Source of the DNA: Phycisphaerae bacterium
Lineage (GTDB): Bacteria; Planctomycetota; Phycisphaerae; UBA1845
Assembly (NCBI GenBank): GCA_029260235.1
Contig: JAJDDP010000182.1
Coordinates: 1-44,072, forward strand
DNA: 44,072 bases
Direction: 5' to 3'
Shown: positions 18,032 to 25,553 of the stretch, piece after piece
Numbering within the stretch: the stretch's first letter is position 1
Layout: the number at the start of each line of letters is the position of its first letter
Made by a program: the position numbers and the translations under genes
The notes under the pieces: model-generated
Told to the model about the DNA's origin: nothing
What the model saw: only the letters and a program-made list of their open reading frames with translations
Databases searched by the model: none

Positions 18032-18120
18032 TGCTAAGGCGCGTTAGAAATGTCCAACCTTTGCAAAGAATGTCCAAAACAAAACGCGCGCAGAGGTTCT
18101 GGTATACCCTCTGCTCGCGT
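18032..18120. repeat. Left end of the element: transposase-binding repeats and a hairpin
   Basis: TGTCCAA occurs at 18051 (within TTAGAAATGTCCAA) and at 18071 (AGAATGTCCAAAAC). Next comes an 11/12 inverted repeat (18085-18096 with 18108-18119), followed by GTCCAAAATGTC. Repeated sites at the tip are expected for MuA-type transposases. A further inverted repeat (18145-18155 with 18164-18174) overlaps the stop codon of the last leftward gene and may act as its terminator. Confidence 0.65.
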
Positions 18121-18168
18121 CCAAAATGTCACTGCCTGCCCGTTGTTTGAACGGGCTTCGACGCCTGT

Positions 18169-18633
18169 TCAAACCCTGTTCGAACGGCGTAAGTGTCTGC
18201 CTCTTGGGTCGGGTTTTCGCGGGCTGGGTCGGCCCGCGTTCCGGTCGATCAGGGCTGCCCATCCGGACGATAGCCCGCTCGCCTGGTCAACGTGATTCCA
18301 TAGGTCGATCCAGTGGCGCAGCGTCCGCTCTTTGAAGCTGTAGCGGTCGCCGTACTCGCTGGCCAATTCTTCGCACACCAGGTCGCGGACTTCGGCGTCT
18401 GTCCAGCCCTCACACTCTGGCGACGGTCGCAACTTCCCCCAGCGCCCAACCGCCCGGATGCGGATGATCGTTCGCTGGACGCTTCCCGGCGAGGCCCCAT
18501 GCGGATGCATGGCGGCCAACTCGCTGAGCATGGGCACCAAGGCCAACACGACATCGGGACGCAACCGACCCAACTCGGCAAACGCCGTGCTGAGGATCAA
18601 GTCCCTATTGGCCGTTGTGTGTGCATCACCCAT
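18169..18633 (-). CDS. Element-encoded small protein, 154 aa, unknown
   Basis: Last gene of the leftward operon. I do not recognise a family. Residues about 15-40 (AFAELGRLRPDVVLALVPML) share the pattern 'D-(V/L)-x-x-(A)-L-(V/I)-P-(V/M/T)-(L/M)' with the two small proteins before it. Residues about 88-125 (EVRDLVCEELASEYG ... TLRHWIDLW) could form a helical or winged-helix DNA-binding unit. The C-terminus is very basic (RRSNRV). A role beside the transposase and ATPase is inferred from the operon only. The ribosome binding site is weak. Confidence 0.6.
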   Translation of the reverse strand: MGDAHTTANRDLILSTAFAELGRLRPDVVLALVPMLSELAAMHPHGASPGSVQRTIIRIRAVGRWGKLRPSPECEGWTDAEVRDLVCEELASEYGDRYSFKERTLRHWIDLWNHVDQASGLSSGWAALIDRNAGRPSPRKPDPRGRHLRRSNRV

Positions 18634-18683
18634 GGTCTAGACTCACTGGCCGAAACGCGATTATTTGATCGTTTCGGTCGAAC

Positions 18684-18881
18684 CTACGCCGGGGCTTTAT
18701 CGCCTGCGGCGTTTGGTTTTGGGCTGACCCCTTGCTCTTCACAGCTAAGAGCGTGCTCCACCATCACCGGGATCAGGGCTATCAAGTCGTCGGTCGGGAA
18801 GTATTCGAGGTAGCTGTTCAGTTGCCTAAAGGCCTCTTGGCGGGCTAGGTAGGGGTCTTGCCACAACTTGAAATTGATCAT
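18684..18881 (-). CDS. Element-encoded small protein, 65 aa, unknown
   Basis: It starts within the 3' end of the upstream gene (4-base ATGA overlap at 18878-18881), so the two are translationally coupled. The core YFPTDDLIALIPVM matches the motif of both flanking small proteins. It is helical, with no membrane segment and no recognised family. Confidence 0.6.
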   Translation of the reverse strand: MINFKLWQDPYLARQEAFRQLNSYLEYFPTDDLIALIPVMVEHALSCEEQGVSPKPNAAGDKAPA

Positions 18882-19183
18882 CGCTTAGCCCTCTTCTTGG
18901 TCGTTCTCTTCTTGTGGACCTTGGCGATCACCAAGGGTGGCGATGGAACCCTCGACGGCTCGCTTGCCAGTTCATCTAGCATTAGACGCAGGCGCGTCTC
19001 CTGCGGAACCGGGTCAAACTTCCGAAGGGTGGGCAGGACCGCCGACACGTCGCTATAGGGCAGCCTGCACATGATCTGGCACGCTTCCGACAACTCTTGG
19101 TAGTGTTGCTCCGTGAGTCGCTGGTGTCCGGGGACCGAAATGTGAATCATCGGCGGGTACAAGTGTTGGGCCTCATTCGGCAT
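18878..19183 (-). CDS. Element-encoded small basic protein, 101 aa, unknown
   Basis: It begins one base after the stop codon of the ATPase gene, which argues for tight co-expression. The core MCRLPYSDVSAVLPTLRKF carries the motif shared by all three small proteins of this operon. The tail KVHKKRTTKKRAKR is strongly basic and could bind DNA. In phage Mu the genes behind B are small accessory genes, but I see no clear match to any of them. Confidence 0.65.
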   Translation of the reverse strand: MPNEAQHLYPPMIHISVPGHQRLTEQHYQELSEACQIMCRLPYSDVSAVLPTLRKFDPVPQETRLRLMLDELASEPSRVPSPPLVIAKVHKKRTTKKRAKR

Positions 19184-19184
19184 A

Positions 19185-20360
19185 TCAAGCCACCTTCGAT
19201 GATAGTTGTTTGAGTTGATTGACCATCCGGCGGGCGCCTTCGACTCCGAGTAGAAGTTGGGCAGCCTGAACCAGTAACGCTTTGCTGATTAGGGTCTCTC
19301 CCTTTTGCTTGGCCATGTGGGCGGCCAACTGGGCAGCACCATCGCAAGCGCGAAGCCCACCGGCTTCGGGCAGGCAGGCCAAGGCTTGAAGCCACTGGAC
19401 GCCTTCGGACGCGATGCGTACCGCCGACCGGGCAAATATCTTCTTGACGTCCGCGACGCTGAACAGCGGCTCGCCTCGACCGTTGCCCGACCGACAGCGC
19501 TCGGTCAAATCGCGGACCGGACGGACGCGGCTATAGAGCGTCGCCCCTTTGCTGTCGTCGCCCCGACCCGCCATGAGTTTCTGAGCAAGCGCAGGCAGGC
19601 CAAGCAACAACATCGGCGCGTCGGTCGCGTCGTGAATCTGCCGGGCGGTGTTCAACACGTCCAGGCTGGCCAGGTGGGCCTCGTCGATCATCACCAGGCG
19701 CTTGGACTCGCGTAGCGTCTGAGCGATGGTCTTGAACCTGGATCGGTTGTAGCGCTCCGGACGCAAGTGCATGGCATCAACCAACGCATCCAGGAACGCG
19801 CCGGGCGTCCGGCACGATTCGTCGGCCGTGATCAACATCGAGCCGGGGAACTCAGCCAACAACGCCTTGGCCGTCAACGTCTTGCCACATCCCGCCGGGG
19901 ACCAGACCGCTCCGATGGTGCCCAGCATGACCGTCGTATGGGCGATAGCCTTTATCTCTTCAGCGATGGTGGTCCAGGCGAATCCAGACAGGACCGGCAT
20001 ATCCATTCGCTGGCGTTGCTCAGCCATGAACCGATCCAGCTTGCGCAGGACTTCGTCCCGCTTACGATAGCCATCCTCTTTGCCCTTGGGGTAGTTGCTG
20101 TTGATCACCTGCGAGACGGTGCTCTTACTCTCGGCGATCTTCTTGGCGATCTTGCTGACACCGAAGCGGTCGCGCCGGGGCTTATCATTCTCGCGGTCCA
20201 GGAACTCCCGGACAACCTTCAGAATCCGACCGACGTCGGCGTTATTCAGCTGGCGACTCGTGTCATCCATGACGTACCCTCGATGAACCCGGGATGCCTG
20301 TACCAGGCTCTCCATGGGTTGATCTTGTTTGCGGTCGTCGGTCATGGCCGGTGCCCTCAC
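19185..20360 (-). CDS. MuB-like AAA+ ATPase, transposition target-selection protein
   Basis: 391 residues counted from a GTG start that overlaps the transposase stop (GTGA, 20357-20360); an ATG five codons later is an alternative. Residues about 65-92 form a helix-turn-helix (GVSKIAKKIAESKSTVSQVI), as in the N-domain of MuB. The AAA+ core has Walker A SPAGCGKT (154-161, Lys160) and Walker B RLVMIDEAH (Asp226, Glu227). In Mu, MuB binds DNA as ATP-dependent filaments, delivers target DNA to MuA and stimulates strand transfer. TniB/TnsC proteins are related, but the helix-turn-helix front and the Mu-type partner favour MuB. Confidence 0.9.
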   Translation of the reverse strand: MRAPAMTDDRKQDQPMESLVQASRVHRGYVMDDTSRQLNNADVGRILKVVREFLDRENDKPRRDRFGVSKIAKKIAESKSTVSQVINSNYPKGKEDGYRKRDEVLRKLDRFMAEQRQRMDMPVLSGFAWTTIAEEIKAIAHTTVMLGTIGAVWSPAGCGKTLTAKALLAEFPGSMLITADESCRTPGAFLDALVDAMHLRPERYNRSRFKTIAQTLRESKRLVMIDEAHLASLDVLNTARQIHDATDAPMLLLGLPALAQKLMAGRGDDSKGATLYSRVRPVRDLTERCRSGNGRGEPLFSVADVKKIFARSAVRIASEGVQWLQALACLPEAGGLRACDGAAQLAAHMAKQKGETLISKALLVQAAQLLLGVEGARRMVNQLKQLSSKVA

Positions 20361-22441
20361 GTCTCGAAGTATTTGATTGGGTCATCGTGCGTGCCCTCCA
20401 TGGCCGTTTCGAAATTCAAGTCAGCCAGCGACATCCCACCGACACCATCCAAGGCATCACTGTTCGCTTGGCCGACCACATCACGAAGAGACAGCGGGGA
20501 CAGTTCCTCAGCCCCGACAGCCTTCCTTAGTTCCTCTTGGTGTGCTTCCAATAGTTCATCATCAAACGGCGTGTAGAGGACGGTCGTAGGCCGTTTTGGG
20601 ACATCCTGATTCGCCTCGGCCGACAACAACTCAGCGGCCTTGCGCTTGTACTCCAAGGCGACGTCTACCGTTGGGGCAGCCGCCAGGTCGATATCTTTGA
20701 AGCGATCACGAGCCCGCTTGCGGGCCTTGCGTTGGGCCTTGCCCGCTTCGCGGATGCTCTCGGCATCGGTGCCGATCAACCCGTCGTTGGCGGCATAGAA
20801 CAACGGCTTGCCATCCGGCTGGCAGAGCAACACGTTGCTGGTGTCGTTTTCGTCGATGTAGGCGATCAGTTCCTGACCACGACGCTCCCACAAGCGCGGA
20901 TCGCGATGACCGAAGTGAAGCCGCACACCACCGATGGTGACTACAGCACCCTTGGTGGTCGCCTTGACCCGTTGAGGCCGACGACGCAGGAATACCTCAG
21001 CGTGCTTGGCGACCGCGCGGCGTGCGATGAAGTGTTCCTTGCAGCTATCCCGAAACTTTTGCTCGGGGCTGAGGCCGTCCAGCGTCTTGCGGGGAGTGAG
21101 GTTCTCCGCGTCGAAGAACGCCTGGAGGGTCTGTTCGTACTCACCGATGGTGGGCAGCTTGTGGGTGTGTTTTCGTATCCAGCCGTCAGTCAACCGGCTG
21201 CGATTCGCCGTCCGGTTGCCGACGTAGCTCTTGTACAAGTGATCATGCTTATCAACCGCCCGCATGACCGACTCGATGAATCCCTTTTGCCAGGGGCTTC
21301 GACCCGTCGTGTCGTGAATCTCGGCGCCCATCGCCTTGATCAAGCCAACGACTTCCCGCTGGTCCGCCTTGGCTTTACGTCGTTTCAAGTCGCCGATCCC
21401 TTGACCGCCAAACGCCTTGCCCTGGTCGATGCGTACCGTCTTGGCTGCGCCTTCACAATCGTAGGCCCGGCACATGGAACGGCGGATCAACTCGGTAGAC
21501 TCGCTGATGCCCACCGACACGCCCAGCACCTTGCGGCTGGCTGGGCAGGCCGTGACGATCACCTGCGGGCGACACTGCTTGTCACCGTTGCGGCACATCA
21601 CGTTGGCCGGGGTTCCGTCTACCTCCCAAACCAGCCCGGCGGGTAAGTCATTCTGCCTGCGATCCATCTTGGGCATGTTGCGGGCAGCCCATTTTTCCGG
21701 ATCGAGCGTGACGTACTCGCGATAGAAGTCGGGGAACTCACGGGCCAAGCGCCTCAGCACCGTTGGATATGAGGCGCTCCAAGACCACCCGGGACCGCCT
21801 GCCTGTTCGGCACACTTCCCCAGCGTGATCCGGAACGCCTCCGCTACCGGCAACTTGAGTTTGAGCGCGGTCGCCACGAAGAACGACCACGCATCGGGAC
21901 CGATGGACGCAATGTGAGCTCCATGCTTGCGGCCTCGACCCTCTGGCAACGCCTTGCCGTTGGCTACTGCCTTACGCCAACGACGTAGCGTGCGATCAGT
22001 GAAAGCGAGCGCGTAGTACGTCTGCCCGCGTTGGTGACAAAAGATGGCATCGGCCTTGGTTTGGCCCTTCAATCCATGAGCGGCCAGGTCGGCCGCGTGG
22101 GTGTCGGCATCGTCGATGATGCGACGGACCAGCGCGTCCCGCTGGGTATCGGCCTGGCTGGCCAATTCGGTCGGCGGTTCCGGTCGATTGGCCTTGGAGA
22201 TGTCCAGGGCCGATCCAGCCAGGTAGCGCGTATCGAAGTGCAAACAGCCGTTGATTTTTCCCTTGGCGTGGTCGGGTAGGTTGCGGACCAGCTGGTAGGC
22301 CCGGCTCTTGCTGATATTGCGGGCAGCCGCTAAGTCCGAAGGTCGCGCCCACCCGGCGTTAGCTTTCGGGACGGTCGCGCAAGACCGGTCCCCGCCGGGC
22401 GGGACGCATGATTCGGGGCGGATGGTAACGCTTCTAGGCAT
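20357..22441 (-). CDS. MuA-like DDE transposase
   Basis: 694 residues from the ATG at 22441, which follows GGGGAG at ideal distance; the frame continues to 22480 without a better start. The N-terminus contains a winged-helix-like segment (SDLAAARNISKSRAYQLV). The catalytic RNase-H core shows WEVDGTPAN (Asp275), VRIDQGKAF (Asp339) and WQKGFIESVMRAV (Glu390), a D-D-E triad spaced almost as in phage MuA. The Mu-transposase C-terminal beta-barrel follows, then an acidic tail. It cuts the element ends at TG/CA and joins them to staggered target DNA, giving the 5-bp duplication seen. All catalytic residues are present, so it could be active. Confidence 0.93.
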   Translation of the reverse strand: MPRSVTIRPESCVPPGGDRSCATVPKANAGWARPSDLAAARNISKSRAYQLVRNLPDHAKGKINGCLHFDTRYLAGSALDISKANRPEPPTELASQADTQRDALVRRIIDDADTHAADLAAHGLKGQTKADAIFCHQRGQTYYALAFTDRTLRRWRKAVANGKALPEGRGRKHGAHIASIGPDAWSFFVATALKLKLPVAEAFRITLGKCAEQAGGPGWSWSASYPTVLRRLAREFPDFYREYVTLDPEKWAARNMPKMDRRQNDLPAGLVWEVDGTPANVMCRNGDKQCRPQVIVTACPASRKVLGVSVGISESTELIRRSMCRAYDCEGAAKTVRIDQGKAFGGQGIGDLKRRKAKADQREVVGLIKAMGAEIHDTTGRSPWQKGFIESVMRAVDKHDHLYKSYVGNRTANRSRLTDGWIRKHTHKLPTIGEYEQTLQAFFDAENLTPRKTLDGLSPEQKFRDSCKEHFIARRAVAKHAEVFLRRRPQRVKATTKGAVVTIGGVRLHFGHRDPRLWERRGQELIAYIDENDTSNVLLCQPDGKPLFYAANDGLIGTDAESIREAGKAQRKARKRARDRFKDIDLAAAPTVDVALEYKRKAAELLSAEANQDVPKRPTTVLYTPFDDELLEAHQEELRKAVGAEELSPLSLRDVVGQANSDALDGVGGMSLADLNFETAMEGTHDDPIKYFET

Positions 22442-22460
22442 ACTCACTCCCCGTGCGGCA

Positions 22461-22495
22461 TCTCCTGGAGGCGATGGCATTCACACTCCAGGAGA
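22461..22495. promoter_or_regulatory. Inverted repeat just upstream of the transposase gene
   Basis: TCTCCTGGA (22461-22469) and its exact complement TCCAGGAGA (22487-22495) flank a 17-base spacer that starts 20 bases before the transposase ATG. It could be an operator for transposase control or a leader hairpin that limits its translation. Confidence 0.45.
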
Positions 22496-22627
22496 GAGGC
22501 CACACGAAATGGAGAACAACTTTCAAAGGCCCGGCAGACGGGCTGGGACGCCTGGTGTGCCATGGTTCGCACGATTCAATTACCGTCCGCCCGCTGCCGG
22601 TTGCTGGAATATACCACAGAAAGCACC

Positions 22628-22657
22628 TTGACGCAAGTGTAATAATGTGCTACACTT
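22628..22657 (+). promoter_or_regulatory. Promoter of the rightward capsid operon, overlapped by a palindromic operator
   Basis: TTGACG (22628-22633), 17 bases, then TACACT (22651-22656): a near-ideal sigma-70 layout. The same stretch holds the perfect inverted repeat AAGTGTA-N9-TACACTT (22635-22641, 22651-22657), whose right arm is the -10 element. The first gene behind it encodes a ribbon-helix-helix protein, which probably represses this promoter. Confidence 0.7.
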
Positions 22658-22685
22658 CTCCAAAGTTATTGCAAGGTAAGTAGAG

Positions 22686-23210
22686 ATGGACCGGTCAAGC
22701 GACCTTGATACAATGGAGGCACGAATGCCTGAGAACACAAATTGTCGTGAGGGACACGGAATGGCCGGAAAAATCCAGAAGACGTTCTACCTCCAGAGAG
22801 ACCTCTGCACATTGGTCGAGGCCCACGCGGATCGACTTGGAAGCAGCTTTACGAAAGTGGTCACAGCGGCCCTGCTTCAACACTTGATGCGCACGGTGTG
22901 GGGGGCCGATCCGATGTGGATGCCCATAGCGGTCAAGCTCGACAAGGGTGACTGCGACATCGCTGAGGCATTTCGGTTGATCGCCCAGAAAATCAAAGAC
23001 CACCAAGAGAATGATCGATCCAGATGCGAACACATTGGGATCGACGTTGACAAAGACGTGGGTGCGCACGAGCGGGAAGATGATGCACACACTGCCGATG
23101 TATTCATGCGGCTAGCTGAACAGAAAGACCCAATCGCAGTGCTTCTGGAAGGTTGGGACCAATTCGGCGTCCAGCGAACGACTCGGAAGCCGCTGGAAGA
23201 AGGCGACTAA
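22686..23210 (+). CDS. Ribbon-helix-helix (CopG/Arc-like) regulator with a C-terminal extension
   Basis: 174 residues from the first ATG. Starts at 22725 (strong GGAGGC site) or 22761 are also possible, and all keep the DNA-binding core. The segment KIQKTFYLQRDLCTLVEAHADRLGSSFTKVVTAALLQHLM has the strand-helix-helix pattern of RHH regulators, the strand being KTFYLQ. The remaining ~100 residues are helical and acidic, of unknown role. It is the first rightward gene, divergent from the transposase, and sits behind a promoter with a 7-bp palindrome, so it is the best candidate for the element's switch between quiet and active states (inference). Confidence 0.7.
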   Translation: MDRSSDLDTMEARMPENTNCREGHGMAGKIQKTFYLQRDLCTLVEAHADRLGSSFTKVVTAALLQHLMRTVWGADPMWMPIAVKLDKGDCDIAEAFRLIAQKIKDHQENDRSRCEHIGIDVDKDVGAHEREDDAHTADVFMRLAEQKDPIAVLLEGWDQFGVQRTTRKPLEEGD

Positions 23211-23217
23211 GCACAAC

Positions 23218-23233
23218 CCGCCAAGGATGGCGG
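23218..23233 (+). repeat. Intergenic hairpin, first copy of an ACAACCCGCC motif
   Basis: CCGCC-AAGGAT-GGCGG follows the RHH gene's stop codon. A second ACAACCCGCC hairpin (23533-23553) follows the next gene. The loop AAGGAT may double as the ribosome binding site for the GTG at 23238. Confidence 0.5.
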
Positions 23234-23237
23234 ATTG

Positions 23238-23519
23238 GTGCCACAACTAGACACCGCGTACACGTTCAAGGATGGGCGGATAGTGGAACCGGACTTGTAT
23301 CTGCAAACCTTCAGCGAAGCCCCAACCCAAGTCGGCGACGACGACTTACACCCCCAAACCCTGCGCGAAGCGGTCCGCAAATGCGCCGAAAAAGAAAAGG
23401 CCAAACGACCATTTCGCCTTCGCTTGATAGACGTGCTCACTCTACACGAGGGCGCCTCCGATGATTCAATCCTTGAGGTTGTTACGGCTTTGGTCGGGGA
23501 TGCCACGAATCCCCACTGA
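23238..23519 (+). CDS. Element-encoded small protein, 93 aa, unknown
   Basis: It starts at GTG 23238 (TTG 23235 also in frame), 28 bases behind the RHH gene. The N-terminal part is beta-like (TFKDGRIVEPDLYLQTF) and the rest helical and charged. I do not recognise a family. Its place between the regulator and the decoration protein suggests a phage-type accessory or scaffold role, but nothing in the sequence proves it. Confidence 0.55.
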   Translation: MPQLDTAYTFKDGRIVEPDLYLQTFSEAPTQVGDDDLHPQTLREAVRKCAEKEKAKRPFRLRLIDVLTLHEGASDDSILEVVTALVGDATNPH

Positions 23520-23535
23520 CAGGAAGTAAGAACAA

Positions 23536-23553
23536 CCCGCCCACGGGGGCGGG
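23536..23553 (+). repeat. Intergenic hairpin, second copy of the ACAACCCGCC motif
   Basis: The perfect 7-bp stem CCCGCCC / GGGCGGG with a four-base loop lies just after the 93-aa gene. It is preceded by the same ACAACCCGCC as the hairpin at 23218. No T-tract follows, so it is more likely an mRNA processing or stability element than a terminator. Confidence 0.5.
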
Positions 23554-23595
23554 GAAGCGACACAATCAGGCACTACGTCAATGGAGTGACTAGAT

Positions 23596-24360
23596 ATGCC
23601 CCTCACAAAGAACCGCGAAGTTGACCATCTGGTTGACCAGGAAACCCGCACCTACGCAGTAGCCGCAAGCACACAGATATTCAAAGGCGCCTTCGTCGGC
23701 CTGGCCAGCACGGGATACGCCCGTCCGCTTGTGGCGGGCGATCCGTTCGTTGGCATAGCCTATGGCGCTCAAGACAACTCAGCGGGATCAAACGGGGACA
23801 AGGACGTCCAGGTCTACACGCTGGGCGATTTCTCGCTCGCATTGTCCGGAGCTGTTGTCGGCGACCTTGGACGCCCCGTATTCGCATCCGCTGACGATAC
23901 GTTGACCTTCGACGGCGACGGGAATTCATACGTCGGCGTGGTCAAGGGCATCATGGCGACGGCGACCATCGCCTTGCGTCTCGACGCGGATCGCAAGCTG
24001 GTCAAGACCGTTACGCATGCCGTCGAAAACTTGGGGGCTGGTGTGGACATCGCTGCCCGTGCAATCCATGCCTGCGATCAACCCGCGTGGGCAGTTGCTG
24101 CCCGGGTGATCAACCAGGCCACAGCAGCGGCTGGCATCGACGCGGGCAACACCTGCGTCGTCAAGGTCTCAGCATCGGGCGGGACCATCGCCTCCGAGAC
24201 GTTTGACGACGTGACCGCGTTCCCAGCCGCCAACACAAAAGCAACGCTTGGAGCGCTGACCAACACGCAGCTACCCGCCGGCGAAGTAGTGAAGGTCACT
24301 GTGACGAATGGGGCAACTGCCGACCCGGGCACGTTCCTGGTCGAATTGGACTACGTTTAA
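23596..24360 (+). CDS. Capsid decoration protein (DUF2190-like) with an extra C-terminal domain
   Basis: 254 residues. Residues 1-130 follow the pattern of DUF2190-type phage capsid 'cement' proteins: an AVAASTQIFKGAFVGL start, GDPFVGIAYG, VQVYTLGDFSLALSGAVVGDLGRPVFASADDTLTF and GNSYVGVVKG. Such proteins form trimers that stabilise the shell. Residues 131-254 form a second, beta-rich domain without an obvious relative, possibly exposed on the capsid surface. GGAG lies 9 bases before the ATG. It stands two genes ahead of the major capsid protein, the usual neighbourhood. Confidence 0.75.
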   Translation: MPLTKNREVDHLVDQETRTYAVAASTQIFKGAFVGLASTGYARPLVAGDPFVGIAYGAQDNSAGSNGDKDVQVYTLGDFSLALSGAVVGDLGRPVFASADDTLTFDGDGNSYVGVVKGIMATATIALRLDADRKLVKTVTHAVENLGAGVDIAARAIHACDQPAWAVAARVINQATAAAGIDAGNTCVVKVSASGGTIASETFDDVTAFPAANTKATLGALTNTQLPAGEVVKVTVTNGATADPGTFLVELDYV

Positions 24361-24377
24361 GATTTGAGGCTCCGGTC

Positions 24378-24614
24378 ATGCGCCAACATTTCGGCAACGA
24401 CAAAATGCGTCGGCAAGTCAAAGCGCTGGCCGAGGCTCAGTATGACAACGAGCCGGACAGCCGCCAAGGGTTGGGCAAGGCCATGTACGTCGCAAGAGCC
24501 ATCCGAAAAGCGGGGCTTGGCAACCGGACCCCGAGAACCGATGAATCAACACCCCTCCGACTTCGCTACGAAGATCTAACCCAGTCGGAAGCAGCAGAAC
24601 TGCTACAGTTTTAG
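24378..24614 (+). CDS. Element-encoded small basic protein, 78 aa, unknown
   Basis: A small helical, arginine- and lysine-rich protein between decoration and capsid genes, with GAGG before its ATG and only 9 bases between its stop codon and the capsid start. No family recognised. By position it could be a head-assembly helper (for example a scaffold or minor head protein), but this is inference from location only. Confidence 0.6.
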   Translation: MRQHFGNDKMRRQVKALAEAQYDNEPDSRQGLGKAMYVARAIRKAGLGNRTPRTDESTPLRLRYEDLTQSEAAELLQF

Positions 24615-24623
24615 GAGAAAGCA

Positions 24624-25541
24624 ATGCCAGTAATGAACACGGGCCTTCTAGAGAGGGGCATGAGAAACGAGTTTGGTGAAACCTTTGAGAAGGTGCCGAC
24701 CCATTGGGCGAACCTCGCCACAACCATCAAGAGCGATGCTGACGGTGAGAAATACCGCTGGGTAGGGGCGGTCCGCCAGATGCGCGAGTGGGGAACGGGG
24801 CGTGTTGCGACGGGGCTGAATTCCGAGTCCTACGACATCCAGAACTCCAAGTATGAAATCACGATGGAGATAGATCGTGATGAAATCGACGACGCCCAAA
24901 CCAACATGATCACGCAACGCATCAACAGCATGGCCACCCGGGCGGCGGCACACAAAGATAGGCTCCTCGCGAATCTGCTCATGCTGGGTGCTGAGGCCGA
25001 ATCTCTGGCCTTTGACGGCAAGCCGTTCTTTGCTGCGGACCACGAATCAGGCAACTCGGGTGCCCAGTCGAACATCTTGACTTCCAACGTCACGACTCCA
25101 GCCAAGCCAACAGCTGTCGAGATTCAAGAGTCCTTCGACGAGGCGTTGGCAGCCTTGCTGACCTTCAATGACGACCAGGGAGAGCCGATGTCCTTGACGG
25201 ACCGAGGCCTCTATATCGTAGTTCATCCCGCCTTGAAGCTGCGCTGGTTGGAAGCCCTGAAGGCGGCGTTTGTCGGATCAACCCAGAATGTTCGCGACCA
25301 AGTGGACACCAACATCATCAGTTTCCCATGGCTGACTGATCGGACGGAGTGGTTCCTGCTCAAGACTGACGAGGCGGTTCGCCCGTTCATCTTCCAGGAT
25401 CGGATGCCCATCGAATTCAAGTTGGTCGGCCCTGGCAGCGAGGAAGAGTTCAAAAAGGACAAATGGTATGCCGGTGTCCGTGCTCGCTATGCGATGGCCT
25501 ACGGTCGCTGGGAGTTCGCGGTACAGACCACCTTCAATTGA
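24624..25541 (+). CDS. Mu gpT-like major capsid protein
   Basis: 305 residues, the usual size of the Mu gpT/major head subunit family (PF10124). Characteristic features are the N-terminal F-x-x-x-Y/W approach (WANLATTIKSDADGEKYRWVG), MREWGTGR, the long helix with EIDRDEIDDAQ and AATRAAAHKDRLLANLLM, FDGKPFFAADHESG and the C-terminal YAGVRARYAMAYGRWEFAV. It is an HK97-fold shell protein. The ribosome binding site AGGAG lies 7 bases upstream, the best of the operon, as expected for an abundant protein. No maturation protease or portal gene accompanies it in the element. Confidence 0.93.
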   Translation: MPVMNTGLLERGMRNEFGETFEKVPTHWANLATTIKSDADGEKYRWVGAVRQMREWGTGRVATGLNSESYDIQNSKYEITMEIDRDEIDDAQTNMITQRINSMATRAAAHKDRLLANLLMLGAEAESLAFDGKPFFAADHESGNSGAQSNILTSNVTTPAKPTAVEIQESFDEALAALLTFNDDQGEPMSLTDRGLYIVVHPALKLRWLEALKAAFVGSTQNVRDQVDTNIISFPWLTDRTEWFLLKTDEAVRPFIFQDRMPIEFKLVGPGSEEEFKKDKWYAGVRARYAMAYGRWEFAVQTTFN

Positions 25542-25553
25542 TCGGGATGACGC

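Noticed and set aside
19185..22441. Tn7/Tn5053-type (TniA-TniB-TniQ) transposon
   Set aside because: There is no TniQ or resolvase, the ATPase has a MuB-type helix-turn-helix in front, the ends lack the Tn5053 25-bp repeats, and the element carries Mu-type capsid genes.
22696..23090. Long minus-strand frame opposite the regulator gene
   Set aside because: A shadow of the plus-strand gene, which has a promoter, ribosome binding site and a recognisable DNA-binding core.
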